Part shown: in pieces, positions 51,857 through 62,432 of the stretch
How positions within the stretch are numbered: the stretch's first letter is position 1
Layout of the letters: each line of letters begins with the position of its first letter
Assembly (NCBI GenBank): GCA_033763595.1
Contig: JANRKH010000018.1
Span: forward strand, 1-64,000
Direction of reading: 5' to 3'
Source of the DNA: JANRKH01 sp033763595
Lineage (GTDB): Bacteria; Pseudomonadota; Alphaproteobacteria; Rickettsiales; Rickettsiaceae
DNA: 64,000 nt
Notes under the pieces: model-generated
Databases searched by the model: none
Told to the model about the DNA's origin: nothing
The model's input: only the letters and a program-made list of their open reading frames with translations
Position numbers and translations under genes: made by a program

Positions 51857-53917
51857 ATGGCCAAACTCACAATAGATGGAAAAAATATTGAAGTAGAAGA
51901 CGGTATTGCCTTAATACAAGCATGCGAACTTGCTGGGGTTGAGATACCTCGTTTTTGCTACCATGATAGACTAAAAATTGCTGGAAACTGCAGAATGTGC
52001 TTAGTCGAGGTCGAAAAAGCGCCGAAACCTGTAGCCTCCTGCGCTATGCCAGTCTCAGATGGCATGATAGTGAAAACAAACTCTCCAAAAGTAATTGCAG
52101 CAAGAGAAGGTGCTCTTGAATTTTTATTGATTAACCACCCACTTGATTGCCCTATTTGTGATAAGGGCGGAGAATGTGACCTGCAAGATCAATCTTATAA
52201 ATACGGTAAGGGCTCATCGAGATTTGAGGAAAATAAAAGAGGCGTTAGAGATAAATATTTTGGTCCATTAATACAAACGCATATGACGAGATGCATACAT
52301 TGCACTAGATGCATAAGATTCATGGAAGATGTTGCAGGAACAGCTGAACTTTGTGCAACAGGCAGAGGCGAACATATGGAAATTACAACATATCTTGAAA
52401 CTGCAATAAAATCTGAGTTATCAGGGAATATAATTGATTTATGCCCAGTAGGCGCATTAAATTCTAAACCATATGCTTACACAGCAAGAAGATGGGAGCT
52501 CAAATCAACAAATAGCATAGATGTATTTGATGCTATGGGTTCAAATATACGAATAGACACTCGAGGTTTTGAGGTAATGAGAATCTTGCCTGATCTCAAC
52601 GAGGAAATTAACGAGGAATGGATATCAGATAGGATAAGATTTTCATATGATGGGCTCAAAATACAGAGAATTGACCGAGCTTACGTAAGAGAAAGTGGCA
52701 AATTATATGAAAAAGATTTGGATAAAACTATTTCTACTTTAGCGCAAATCATAAAATCTAAAAAAACAAGCAATATAGGCGCAATAGCTGGTATAATGAC
52801 TGATCTTGAGACTATGTACTCAGTAAAAACACTACTTGCAAAACTAGGGTCTGAAAATATTGATCATAATCAATTTGGATATTATTTAGATAGTACAAGA
52901 CCTACGAATTATTTATTCAATTCGGGTTTTTATGGCCTTGAAGATTCAGATGTTTTAATTTTAATAGGATGCAATATTAGCAAAAACGCCCCGGTGCTTG
53001 GTGCAAGAATTTGCAAATTACAAAAAGCAGGACAACTTGGGATCTATAGAATAGGAGAAGAAGTAACAGAAGCCTTTAAACCCATTGAATATGGGCCTGA
53101 CGTAAAAATCTTAGAAGATATTTTAAACGAAAAAAATAATAAACTCTCAAAAATTCTGCAAAAGGCAAAAAAGCCTTTGGTTATAGTTGGAGACGCTGTG
53201 TATAGCAGGTCTGACGCGGGTAGCATTATGAATAATATTCAACTTATTTGCGAAAAATACAAAATCATCAATGAAAGTAAAAATGACTTTAACCTACTTT
53301 TAAATCATGCAGCAACTACCGGCGCACTTGCTCTTGGCTTTACACCATCCAAAACAAGTCTAACAGCTGAGTCCATGGCGCAAAAAATCGAAACGGGAGA
53401 GTTAGATATATTATTTTTGCTTGGTGCAGATGAGATTCAAGTACCAAGTAATCATAAGGGTATTATTGTATATATAGGTCATCATGGGGATATAAATGCA
53501 AACAAAGCTGATATTATTCTTCCCGCATGCGCATTTACAGAAAAAAACGTAAGCTTTATGAATAATGAAGGCAAGATCCAAAAAACTAACATTGCGGCAA
53601 AAGCGCCAGCAAACGCGATACCCGAATATCAAATTATTCAAAAAATATCTGAAGAACTAGATATAGAGCTTGGATTTAAGACTTTTGAAGAATTAAGAAC
53701 GGAGATACAAACAAAACTTAATGGATTAGACAGAAAATCTCCCCCTATGTTTACGCCTAAATCTAAAGTAAAAGATCAAAAACTCAAATCTCCTTTGATT
53801 AATTTTTATCTATCGAATTCTATATCAAGAGCATCAAAAACAATGGCAGCGTGCGCAAAGGAAATGCTCAGTGAACAAATATTACCCGAACAACCAATCG
53901 AAACCGAGGTGGCATGA
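51857..53917 (+). CDS. nuoG: NADH-quinone oxidoreductase subunit G
   Basis: This 686-residue protein carries a [2Fe-2S] ferredoxin domain (CYHDRLKIAGNCRMCLVEV), the His-ligated [4Fe-4S] site (HPLDCPICDKGGECDLQDQ) and the next cluster site (CIHCTRCIRF). A molybdopterin-oxidoreductase-like domain without its cofactor follows. It is in the peripheral arm of complex I. It is the first gene of a tight run to nuoN and overlaps nuoH by 4 nt. A GGGA before the ATG is a modest ribosome site. Confidence 0.97.
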   Translation: MAKLTIDGKNIEVEDGIALIQACELAGVEIPRFCYHDRLKIAGNCRMCLVEVEKAPKPVASCAMPVSDGMIVKTNSPKVIAAREGALEFLLINHPLDCPICDKGGECDLQDQSYKYGKGSSRFEENKRGVRDKYFGPLIQTHMTRCIHCTRCIRFMEDVAGTAELCATGRGEHMEITTYLETAIKSELSGNIIDLCPVGALNSKPYAYTARRWELKSTNSIDVFDAMGSNIRIDTRGFEVMRILPDLNEEINEEWISDRIRFSYDGLKIQRIDRAYVRESGKLYEKDLDKTISTLAQIIKSKKTSNIGAIAGIMTDLETMYSVKTLLAKLGSENIDHNQFGYYLDSTRPTNYLFNSGFYGLEDSDVLILIGCNISKNAPVLGARICKLQKAGQLGIYRIGEEVTEAFKPIEYGPDVKILEDILNEKNNKLSKILQKAKKPLVIVGDAVYSRSDAGSIMNNIQLICEKYKIINESKNDFNLLLNHAATTGALALGFTPSKTSLTAESMAQKIETGELDILFLLGADEIQVPSNHKGIIVYIGHHGDINANKADIILPACAFTEKNVSFMNNEGKIQKTNIAAKAPANAIPEYQIIQKISEELDIELGFKTFEELRTEIQTKLNGLDRKSPPMFTPKSKVKDQKLKSPLINFYLSNSISRASKTMAACAKEMLSEQILPEQPIETEVA

Positions 53918-54966
53918 AAGAAAGTTTTGCGCTAATTGCATCCAGGCTTGGTATAAATAATATGTACTTTGAGATATTATACATTCTTGCTTGTATAATA
54001 ATGATTGTGGTACCATTACTTATCGCGGTTGCTTATCTTACGCTAGCTGAGAGGAAGGTAATAGGGCTGATGCAAAGAAGAACTGGGCCGAATATAGTTG
54101 GGCCTTTTGGACTGCTTCAGCCATTTGCCGATGCTATCAAGCTACTATTTAAGGAAACAATAGTACCATCAGCATCAAGCAAACTATTGTTTATATTGGC
54201 TCCGATGATCACATTTGTTCTTGCGCTTATCGGATGGGCAGTGATTCCATTTGATTCAGAGCTAGTACTTGCGAATATAAATGTTGGGGTCTTGTATATT
54301 ATGGCAATTTCATCACTTGAAGTCTATGCTATTATCATAGCTGGATGGGCAAGCAACTCCAAATATGCGTTTCTTGGAGCTATTAGATCTTCAGCTCAAA
54401 TGATTTCTTATGAAGTTTCTATGGGGCTTGTAATTGTTTGCGTGCTTCTTACAACTGGATCGCTTAATTTAATTGAAATAGTGGAACGATCTCAAAATAT
54501 GCCTTGGTGGCTTTCGTTATTGATGTTTCCTATGGGAGTGGTATTTTTTATTTCAATACTTGCCGAAACAAACAGACATCCATTTGATCTAGCAGAGGCA
54601 GAATCTGAACTCGTTGCTGGCTATAATGTTGAGTATTCTTCTATGGCTTTTGCGCTTTTTTTTCTTGGAGAATATGCAAATATGATCCTTGTGAGCGCAA
54701 TGTGTACGAGTTTGTTTATGGGTGGGTATTATCCACCATTCGGAATTGAGTTATTAAAAATTATACCTGGAATTATTTGGTTTTGTATAAAAGTTTGTTT
54801 ACTATTATTTACTTTCTTGTGGATAAGAGCTACACTCCCTAGGTATCGGTATGATCAACTAATGGATCTTGGATGGAAATTTTTCCTACCTTTATCGTTA
54901 TTTTGGGTTGTCATGATTGCTTATATTATAGTTTACAATGACATGTTTGAGGTTTTATATGCTTAA
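53914..54966 (+). CDS. nuoH: NADH-quinone oxidoreductase subunit H
   Basis: This 350-residue protein has eight predicted spans. It carries the strongly conserved loops TLAERKVIGLMQRRTGPNIV, SAQMISYEVSMGL and AETNRHPFDLAEAESELVAG. It forms the quinone-binding site with the peripheral arm of complex I. It overlaps nuoG by 4 nt at its start and nuoI at its end. Confidence 0.98.
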   Translation: MKESFALIASRLGINNMYFEILYILACIIMIVVPLLIAVAYLTLAERKVIGLMQRRTGPNIVGPFGLLQPFADAIKLLFKETIVPSASSKLLFILAPMITFVLALIGWAVIPFDSELVLANINVGVLYIMAISSLEVYAIIIAGWASNSKYAFLGAIRSSAQMISYEVSMGLVIVCVLLTTGSLNLIEIVERSQNMPWWLSLLMFPMGVVFFISILAETNRHPFDLAEAESELVAGYNVEYSSMAFALFFLGEYANMILVSAMCTSLFMGGYYPPFGIELLKIIPGIIWFCIKVCLLLFTFLWIRATLPRYRYDQLMDLGWKFFLPLSLFWVVMIAYIIVYNDMFEVLYA

Positions 54967-55438
54967 AAAAATAAAGCTTTGGACATTATTTGAAATATTA
55001 AGAGGCATGCTTCTTACACTCAAGTATTTTTTCTCTAAGAAAGTTACTATAAAGTATCCATACGAGAAAAGCAAAATCAGTCCGAGATTTAAAGGCGAAC
55101 ATGCGCTAAGAAGATACGCAAATGGCGAAGAAAGATGCATAGCATGCAAATTATGCGAAGCTATTTGCCCAGCTCAGGCTATAGTCATAGAAGCAGAAGA
55201 AAGGGAAGATGGGAGTAGACGCACTACAAAATATGATATAGACATGACTAAGTGTATTTATTGTGGCTTATGCCAAGAAGCTTGCCCAGTTGATGCAATT
55301 GTTGAAGGGCCAAATTTTGAGTTTGCAACTAATACACATACAGAGTTATTATATAATAAAGAAAGGTTGCTTAAAAATGGCGAGATTTGGGAAAAAGAAA
55401 TAGAAATTAAACTCAAAAAGGATTATAAATACAAATAA
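54959..55438 (+). CDS. nuoI: NADH-quinone oxidoreductase subunit I
   Basis: This is a 159-residue protein with two [4Fe-4S] ferredoxin motifs (CIACKLCEAICP and CIYCGLCQEACP). The frame is open seven codons further upstream, but GAGG at 54949-54952 sits 6 nt before the ATG at 54959, and family members start at that point (MLKKIKLWTLFE). It is the electron-transfer subunit linking the peripheral arm to quinone. It overlaps nuoH by 8 nt. Confidence 0.96.
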   Translation: MLKKIKLWTLFEILRGMLLTLKYFFSKKVTIKYPYEKSKISPRFKGEHALRRYANGEERCIACKLCEAICPAQAIVIEAEEREDGSRRTTKYDIDMTKCIYCGLCQEACPVDAIVEGPNFEFATNTHTELLYNKERLLKNGEIWEKEIEIKLKKDYKYK

Positions 55439-55439
55439 A

Positions 55440-56051
55440 ATGGCATTATTTTTTTATATATTTAGCTTATTAATGATCACAGGTAGTATATTTGTCGTTT
55501 TTGCACATAACGCTGTTTATTCGGTTTTATGGTTAATATTTACATTTCTATCAAGCTCTGGGTTGTTTTTGCTACTTGGCGCTGAGTTTATATCTTTAAG
55601 TATTGTAATAGTCTACGTTGGGGCTATTGCTGTACTATTCCTATTTGTAGTGATGATGCTCGGGGCTAATCCAGAAAAGCCTCTCGCGCAGTTTTCTTTG
55701 TTTTTTTATGTTTCATCTGGAATTGTAGTATTACTAGCTGGTGATTTATACTTTCTTGTCACCAGAAATTTTCCATTAGCTAAACATATAAAAAATATGG
55801 TAATTGGCCTTCCAGAAAAAAATACACATTTTATAGGACAGGTACTTTATACTGATTTTGGAGTTGTGTTTCAACTATGCGGATTAATATTACTTGTTGC
55901 TATGATAGGATCTATAGTTTTAACCTTACGTACCAAAACTAAGACTAAAAAACAGAATGCCAGAGAACAATTATCAAGAGATCCTGATAATTCAGTGAAG
56001 TTGATAAAAACCGGTGTAAAGGAGGGTATCGATGGAATTAAGTATAAGTGA
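55440..56051 (+). CDS. nuoJ: NADH-quinone oxidoreductase subunit J
   Basis: This 203-residue membrane protein has five spans. The landmark FLLLGAEFISLSIVIVYVGAIAVLFLFVVMMLG lies in spans two and three. It belongs to the membrane arm of complex I. The start is one nucleotide after the nuoI stop, and the end overlaps nuoK by 20 nt. Confidence 0.96.
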   Translation: MALFFYIFSLLMITGSIFVVFAHNAVYSVLWLIFTFLSSSGLFLLLGAEFISLSIVIVYVGAIAVLFLFVVMMLGANPEKPLAQFSLFFYVSSGIVVLLAGDLYFLVTRNFPLAKHIKNMVIGLPEKNTHFIGQVLYTDFGVVFQLCGLILLVAMIGSIVLTLRTKTKTKKQNAREQLSRDPDNSVKLIKTGVKEGIDGIKYK

Positions 56052-56355
56052 AATAACGAAAGAACATTTTTTAATATTATCTATAATAATATTCTCAATA
56101 GGGGCATTTGGCCTTATCACAAATAGAAAAAATGTCATTACGGCTCTTATGTCAATAGAATTAATGCTACTTGCTGCAAATATCAATTTTATTGCTTTTT
56201 CTTATTATCTTTCTGATATCACAGGTCAGATCGCATCTATAGTTGTTCTCACTATAGCAGCTGCTGAAGCTGCAATAGGACTTGCTATTGTTGTATCGCT
56301 TTATAGATCTAAAAATTCTATATCAATGAGCAATTTAAATAATTTAAAGGGTTAA
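56032..56355 (+). CDS. nuoK: NADH-quinone oxidoreductase subunit K
   Basis: This 107-residue protein has three spans. It has the NuoK residues ALMSIELMLLAANINFIAF, with the proton-path Glu, and VLTIAAAEAAIGLAIVV. It belongs to the membrane arm of complex I. GGAGG precedes the start within the end of nuoJ. Confidence 0.97.
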   Translation: MELSISEITKEHFLILSIIIFSIGAFGLITNRKNVITALMSIELMLLAANINFIAFSYYLSDITGQIASIVVLTIAAAEAAIGLAIVVSLYRSKNSISMSNLNNLKG

Positions 56356-56356
56356 A

Positions 56357-58276
56357 ATGGAAATATTGATTGTCGCTGCCCCGTTCATTGCATCTATAAT
56401 AACATCTATATTTAGTCGCAATATTTCCAAAAATACAGCAGCATTTATCACCTGCTCTTCTGTATTATTTTCAGCCTTTCTCTCAGTTGTTACATTTTGT
56501 TCAATATCTCAATATGGGATAGTAAAACACATAACAATCATGAGCTGGCTGAATTTAAATGGAGCTAATTGGTCAATATACATAGATAATCTTACATCTA
56601 TAATGCTTGTTACAATTACAATAGTGTCATTCGCTGTTCATTTATACTCAGTATCATACATGCATGATGATGAAAATATGCAAAGGTTTATGAGCTACAT
56701 AAGCTTATTTACCTCTTGCATGATCATACTTGTAGTTAGCGATAATTTTGCGCAATTATTCTTTGGATGGGAAGGGGTTGGAACTTGTTCTTATTTATTA
56801 ATAGGTTTTTGGAACAAAAAAAACTCAGCTAATTATGCAGCTTTAAAGGCATTTATAGTTAATAGAATTGGTGATTTTGGCTTTCTAATTGGCATATTAT
56901 CATTTTACAGTATAACCGGCACTATGAGCTTTTCTGGAATTTCAGAATTTATCCATCTTGCATCTAGTAAATATGTTACTATATTTGGTGAAAATTACTC
57001 TCTTATTGAATTCACAAGCTTTATGTTATTTATCGGATGTATGGGAAAATCTGCTCAAATAGGACTTCATGTTTGGCTCGCAGACGCCATGGAGGGCCCA
57101 ACGCCAGTATCAGGACTAATACACGCAGCAACAATGGTAACAGCTGGTATCTTTTTGCTCGCAAGATGCTCAGGTATATTCGAACATGCTCATTTTGTTC
57201 TAGGGTTTATCACTATTATTGGATCCATAACATGCATATTTGGAGCAATAGTTGCAACAGGGCAAAATGATATCAAAAAAATTATTGCCTACTCAACATG
57301 CAGTCAGCTTGGATATATGTTTATTGCTTGCGGACTTTCGGAATATCATTTTGGAATTTTTCACTTATTTACGCATGCATTCTTCAAAGCAATGTTGTTT
57401 CTTGGAGCTGGGATAGTGATTCATATGCTACATGAGCAAGATATAGAAAAAATGGGCGGACTGATTAATTACGTACCAAGATTATATTTTTACGTATTCA
57501 TAGGGTCTATCGCGATCATGGGAGTATTTCCTTTTGCAGGATATTACTCTAAAGATTTAATTTTGACAGGAGCATATTTAAGTGGTTATCAGAATGGGTC
57601 AATTACTGGCGTGATAGGTTACAACTTTGGACTTTTAGCTGCTTTTTTTACAGGAGTTTATTCTACGAAAATATTAGTCAAAGTTTTTCATGGAAAACCT
57701 CAATTTAAAGCAACAGGTAAACATTTTAAAATCCCTGGCAATATGAATATTGCAATGATTATTCTTTGTGCCGGTTCTATTTTGTCAGGTCTATATGGCT
57801 ATTATATACTTCATATTGGAGATAATGATGGTTTTTTATCTAAATCTATATATATATCTCACAAAGTGCATCACCTACATCCACCTTTGCTTGTAGAGCT
57901 TGCGCCAATGATCACGAGTTTGGCCGGAGCTTTTTTTGGAATGGTTTATTTTTGGTACGATGATAAAATTAAAATTTCTAGACTCGTCACTCTTTTAGTA
58001 CATCCATTTTACTTATTCGTAAGGAATAAATTTTACTTTGACGAAGTATATCATGTGGTTTTTGTAAAAACATTAGATAGAGCCGCTCAAATATCAAATT
58101 ATTTTGATAAAAAAATAATAGATTTTTTAGCTACAGATTTTGCTTCAATTGGCACAATTTTTACATCACAAAATGTTGCATATATCCATAATGGAGAAAT
58201 AAGCCGTTATGCTACAAGTTTTATACTTGGAGTTATTGTCTGTTTATCAATTATTATTTATTATTTAGCGATGTGA
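56357..58276 (+). CDS. nuoL: NADH-quinone oxidoreductase subunit L
   Basis: This is a 639-residue antiporter-like subunit with about 14-16 spans. Landmarks are LFFGWEGVGTCSYLLIGFW, HVWLADAMEGPTPVSGLIHA, IIAYSTCSQLGYM and HAFFKAMLFLGAG. A long lateral helix region follows at the C-terminus. It is a proton-pumping module at the tip of the membrane arm. It follows nuoK after 1 nt. Confidence 0.98.
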   Translation: MEILIVAAPFIASIITSIFSRNISKNTAAFITCSSVLFSAFLSVVTFCSISQYGIVKHITIMSWLNLNGANWSIYIDNLTSIMLVTITIVSFAVHLYSVSYMHDDENMQRFMSYISLFTSCMIILVVSDNFAQLFFGWEGVGTCSYLLIGFWNKKNSANYAALKAFIVNRIGDFGFLIGILSFYSITGTMSFSGISEFIHLASSKYVTIFGENYSLIEFTSFMLFIGCMGKSAQIGLHVWLADAMEGPTPVSGLIHAATMVTAGIFLLARCSGIFEHAHFVLGFITIIGSITCIFGAIVATGQNDIKKIIAYSTCSQLGYMFIACGLSEYHFGIFHLFTHAFFKAMLFLGAGIVIHMLHEQDIEKMGGLINYVPRLYFYVFIGSIAIMGVFPFAGYYSKDLILTGAYLSGYQNGSITGVIGYNFGLLAAFFTGVYSTKILVKVFHGKPQFKATGKHFKIPGNMNIAMIILCAGSILSGLYGYYILHIGDNDGFLSKSIYISHKVHHLHPPLLVELAPMITSLAGAFFGMVYFWYDDKIKISRLVTLLVHPFYLFVRNKFYFDEVYHVVFVKTLDRAAQISNYFDKKIIDFLATDFASIGTIFTSQNVAYIHNGEISRYATSFILGVIVCLSIIIYYLAM

Positions 58277-58280
58277 GCCT

Positions 58281-59786
58281 ATGGAACATTTTCCTGTTAT
58301 TTCTTTATTAATTGCAATACCATTTATAAGCTCCATGATTATTGGAGCTCTCGTAAAAAATTCTGTTGATCCGCATACGATATTATATTCAAAATATGTT
58401 GCGGTAATGAGCTCTGTATTCACTCTATTCACCTCTATTGTTACTCTTCTGACATTTAACATTAATAATAACAAAAAACATAATATTTATAAATTTCAGG
58501 AATATTATGAGTTTTTACCAATTATCGGACTAGACATAGAGCTTGGGCTTGACGGAATATCAATATTTTTTATTTTTCTAGCTGCCCTTCTTACTCTAAT
58601 TTCTATAGTAATTAGTATGTACTCAGTAAGTAAAAATATAAAGGAGTTCCTGGTCTGTTTTTTGCTTCTTGAGTCTTTTATAATTGGAGCATTTGCTTCT
58701 ACAAACTTACTATTATTTTACATTTTTTTTGAAGCGATACTTATACCAATCTTTCTAATTATTGGTATTGCAGGGGGAAAAAATAGAGTCTATGCCTCAA
58801 CCAAGTTGTTTATATATACTTTTTTTGGATCGGTATTCTTTATGGCTGTTCTTGTCTATTTATTTTTAGAATTTGGAACTCTTTCGATGCCGCAAATACA
58901 AAAACTCGCTAAAGATTTACCTTATAATATACAGCTATATCTTTGGATAGGCGCATTTATTGCTTTTGGCATAAAAATTCCCGTGATTCCTTTTCATACC
59001 TGGCTTCCAGACGCTCACGTTGAGGCGCCAACTTCAGGATCAGTCATGCTTGCAGGCCTATTACTTAAAGTCGGAGCATATGGTTTTATAAGAATATTAC
59101 TACAAATATTCCCGCAAATTTCATTTGATTATGCTGAATTTGTAAGAATTATAAGCATAATTGCGATTATATACGGATCATTTGTCGCAATATCACAAAC
59201 TAATATGAAAAAAATGGTAGCATATTCTTCTATAGCCCACATGGGATATGTAACTTCAGCCATTTTTAGCTTCAATAATGAGGGGCTTAGTGGCGCTATT
59301 ACTCAAATGATTAGTCATGGCATAATATCCCCTGCTCTATTTATAATTGTTGGCTTTTTATACGATAGAATACATACTAAAGAAATATCAGAATACGGGG
59401 GCGTATCTCAAAAAATGCCAATTTTGAGCGTCTTTTTTATGATATTCACTCTTGCATCGATAGGACTTCCAGGAACAAGTGGGTTTGTCGGAGAGTTTAC
59501 CTCTTTAGTAGGAATATATAAAAGCAGTATATATGCTGGCATTTTTTCATCTTTGGGCGTCATCGTGGGAGCAATATATATGCTTAGACTTTACAGAGAT
59601 ACAATGCTTGGGGAGATAAAGAATCAAAAAATAGCGTCTCTTAAAGATCTGACTATACGTGAAATTATCTGCCTTCTTCCACTTGCTCTACTAACAATTG
59701 TAATAGGATTATACCCAGTTATTCTTACGCAGTTTTATGACGGCGAAATATCAATTATCTTGAATCAAATTAATAGTTTAAAATGA
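58281..59786 (+). CDS. nuoM: NADH-quinone oxidoreductase subunit M
   Basis: This is a 501-residue antiporter-like subunit. Landmarks are FYIFFEAILIPIFLIIGIAGG, PFHTWLPDAHVEAPTSGSVMLAGLLLK and VAYSSIAHMGYV. It is a proton-pumping membrane module. It lies 4 nt after nuoL and overlaps nuoN by 4 nt. Confidence 0.98.
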   Translation: MEHFPVISLLIAIPFISSMIIGALVKNSVDPHTILYSKYVAVMSSVFTLFTSIVTLLTFNINNNKKHNIYKFQEYYEFLPIIGLDIELGLDGISIFFIFLAALLTLISIVISMYSVSKNIKEFLVCFLLLESFIIGAFASTNLLLFYIFFEAILIPIFLIIGIAGGKNRVYASTKLFIYTFFGSVFFMAVLVYLFLEFGTLSMPQIQKLAKDLPYNIQLYLWIGAFIAFGIKIPVIPFHTWLPDAHVEAPTSGSVMLAGLLLKVGAYGFIRILLQIFPQISFDYAEFVRIISIIAIIYGSFVAISQTNMKKMVAYSSIAHMGYVTSAIFSFNNEGLSGAITQMISHGIISPALFIIVGFLYDRIHTKEISEYGGVSQKMPILSVFFMIFTLASIGLPGTSGFVGEFTSLVGIYKSSIYAGIFSSLGVIVGAIYMLRLYRDTMLGEIKNQKIASLKDLTIREIICLLPLALLTIVIGLYPVILTQFYDGEISIILNQINSLK

Positions 59787-61204
59787 GCACATACGAATTT
59801 GCCATGAGTAATGTAAATATTATTTTTGGTGTTATGCCAGAGGCATATTTATCTGTAATTTCAATATTGTTGCTTATAATCGGATTATACGGAAATTTGT
59901 CAAAAGCAATTTGGTGGATTGCTTCTATTCTTTTAATTCCGGTTATTATAAACCTACTTAGCAATAATGGATTTACGCCTGAGAATGAGATACTAGGCGG
60001 ACTAAAAAACACCTCCTTTGCTCTTATGATAAAAGCTTTTATATTATCGTTTGGAATGTTAATATTAATTTTTTATGGCGGACTTGGGAGGATAAAAATT
60101 TGGCGACATGGACATCATGAATATGTAATACTTATTCTTCTTTCTTGTGTGTCAGGAATGATTGCCGTTTCCGCAAGTAATTTTCTCATACTATATACTT
60201 CATTAGAAATAATGGCATTGATAAACTACGTTCTTGCTTCTTATGATAGAGAGAGTAAAATATCGCAAGAAGCAGGCATCAAATACTTTATACTTGGTTC
60301 TTTATCATCTTGTATTATGGTGTTTGGAATGTCTTATACATATGGTTTTTCAGGTAGTTTATCGTTTGAACATATTCATAACGTCTTAACCCTAAAAACA
60401 TATTCTCCAGCACTTCTTGCGGGTCTTACGATGTTTATAGCTGGTATCTTATTTAAACTTTCGATTGCGCCCTTTCACTTTTGGACCCAGGATGTTTATC
60501 AAGGTTCTCCGTTAATTTCCGTAGCATTCTTTGCATCAATTCCAAAAATTACGGTGCTTGCATCTTTAATCAATATTATCTCAGGAGTGATATATCCGTT
60601 ACATCATCTTTGGCAGAATATATTCATAGCGCTTGCTGTCTTGAGTATGGTAATCGGGGGTTTTGGAGGAATAGCTCAAACTTCGCTAAAACGCCTTATT
60701 TCCTATAGCACCATTTTCAATATGGGATTTATTCTACTTGCTATTTCCTGCGCAAACGAAGAGGCTTTTCGGGCTGCTATTATGTTTCAGATTATCTACT
60801 CACTTGCATCGATCGGATTACTTGCGACATTATCTATTACAATCGTGCCGTCGTCGGATGATTATCCTATAGCAAACTTAATAGGTTTTGGAATAGTAAA
60901 GAAACTTGCAGCATTTGCAATAAGCATTTTTACTTTTTCATTCATAGGTATACCTCCACTTGCCGGCTTTTTTGGCAAAATATATATTTTAGCCGCTTCA
61001 ATAAAAAGTCACTTATATATTACTTCTGTTACAGCTCTTATTTTAAGTGTTGTTGCCTCGACTTATTATCTTAGCATTTTAAAAACTATGTATTTTACAC
61101 AGCCATCAGGAAAACAAATCAGGTTGCATGAAGCATCAAGCGTTACTCTTGTGGCATATATATGCGCAGTTTTTATCTTGCTATTTCCTTTTATATATTT
61201 TTGA
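59783..61204 (+). CDS. nuoN: NADH-quinone oxidoreductase subunit N
   Basis: This is a 473-residue antiporter-like subunit. Landmarks are ILYTSLEIMALINYVLASYDR, KLSIAPFHFWTQDVYQGSP, LKRLISYSTIFNMGFIL and IGIPPLAGFFGKIYI. It ends the nuoG-N run. The genes for nuoA-F are absent from the window, as in Rickettsiales, where the complex I genes are split. Confidence 0.97.
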   Translation: MSTYEFAMSNVNIIFGVMPEAYLSVISILLLIIGLYGNLSKAIWWIASILLIPVIINLLSNNGFTPENEILGGLKNTSFALMIKAFILSFGMLILIFYGGLGRIKIWRHGHHEYVILILLSCVSGMIAVSASNFLILYTSLEIMALINYVLASYDRESKISQEAGIKYFILGSLSSCIMVFGMSYTYGFSGSLSFEHIHNVLTLKTYSPALLAGLTMFIAGILFKLSIAPFHFWTQDVYQGSPLISVAFFASIPKITVLASLINIISGVIYPLHHLWQNIFIALAVLSMVIGGFGGIAQTSLKRLISYSTIFNMGFILLAISCANEEAFRAAIMFQIIYSLASIGLLATLSITIVPSSDDYPIANLIGFGIVKKLAAFAISIFTFSFIGIPPLAGFFGKIYILAASIKSHLYITSVTALILSVVASTYYLSILKTMYFTQPSGKQIRLHEASSVTLVAYICAVFILLFPFIYF

Positions 61205-61264
61205 TAAACTGCGATAGCCCTATTCACAGCACTTATACCTTATTAAAAATCAAAAGACGAAGTC

Positions 61265-62173
61265 TCACAAATTCGCATCTCCAGTTAGTACAATCGATTC
61301 GCGTTCTATTAGTTCTTCAGATATGTGATTATTCGAACAATCTATAATATCATCTACTTCATAGTTCTGATCAATTTTTGGCTCTAAAACTATTTCATCC
61401 GCTATGCCCGGAATAGCTTTATCTGGAAATATTAATCCTGATATAGAATCGTAGAAATAATATACAACTCCAGCAAAGAGAGCAGTTGCAGCTGCTACTG
61501 CTGATATTACATAAATCGCGTTGCTTTGATTTTTAATAGGCGTAGCTGGTTTTGCGTCATCTTTGACAGGGAATTCCTCAGTAGACCCAGAATGCGACGG
61601 CAGTGTTGCATAGTCTCCGGTTTTTAGTTGGGGATCGCTAACGTTTCGATCAACTGTTAGATTTTCTGCTAAAGGACTATTCTCAGTAGATTCATCAACA
61701 GAACTAGTTTTGGGCTGTTCTTTTGAACGATCGCGATGAAATTTTGCAGACTCAAACTCTGAATTATTTGGTATTTCCCCCTCCGCATGCTGATAAGGAA
61801 AAAATGAAGCTACATTGCCTTTAGGAGTCGTGCTCGATGAATATACTTGTTTAGCTTCTCCATCAAGGTTAGTTGACTCATCTTCAGAACGCTCTAGAGT
61901 GTTACTAGCTAAAGGAGTCAATTGATCTACCACCTGAGCTTCTTGGGCTCCTAACACAACCTGCGTGGTGGACTCATCAGCACCTCTTTTGGATGCTGAA
62001 AAATTGCTATTAGGAGCTGAAGTAGATTGACCTTGATTTGGCGGGCCTGACAAAAGCCTAGGGTCATTATTACCCGCATTTTTTACTCTTCCTGTTTGAT
62101 CAGCTTCATCATCGCTAGAACTTTCAGAGATATTATTTGGATCAATTGGAGCCTTAGAAAAGAAAGAAAACAT
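61265..62173 (-). CDS. Hypothetical acidic protein with a C-terminal membrane span
   Basis: This is a 302-residue protein. The first 215 residues are polar, Ser/Thr/Asp/Glu/Pro-rich and probably disordered (ISESSSDDEADQTG, TTPKGNVASFFPYQ). One membrane span at about 220-244 (AIYVISAVAAATALFAGVVYYFY) is followed by a short acidic tail. There is no signal peptide, so the protein is tail-anchored in type. No family was recognised. The layout is seen in inclusion- or vacuole-membrane proteins of intracellular bacteria, but this is only an analogy. It is convergent with nuoN. Confidence 0.65.
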   Translation of the reverse strand: MFSFFSKAPIDPNNISESSSDDEADQTGRVKNAGNNDPRLLSGPPNQGQSTSAPNSNFSASKRGADESTTQVVLGAQEAQVVDQLTPLASNTLERSEDESTNLDGEAKQVYSSSTTPKGNVASFFPYQHAEGEIPNNSEFESAKFHRDRSKEQPKTSSVDESTENSPLAENLTVDRNVSDPQLKTGDYATLPSHSGSTEEFPVKDDAKPATPIKNQSNAIYVISAVAAATALFAGVVYYFYDSISGLIFPDKAIPGIADEIVLEPKIDQNYEVDDIIDCSNNHISEELIERESIVLTGDANL

Positions 62174-62432
62174 ATTTTTATTTTTAAGATTAAAACGCGA
62201 GGCAGAATAGTGTAAATGAGCACTTGAGTCAAGTATTACTTAATAAATAAGCTTTGAATGTGTGTTAAAAAAAATAAATTTCACCAAGCTTTAAACATTC
62301 CTTTTCAGTGCAATCTGATATCATATACCATTTTTAAGCGCTTAATATGTATCTACATTTTTTACCTATATATATATATTATGCATCAAGGCTCGCTGCT
62401 ACTATATATTAAACTTGGATTTTGAACTATAG

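Noticed and set aside
54938..54958. Seven extra N-terminal codons of nuoI
   Set aside because: The ATG at 54959 has GAGG 6 nt before it and matches family starts. The earlier ATG lies deep in nuoH.
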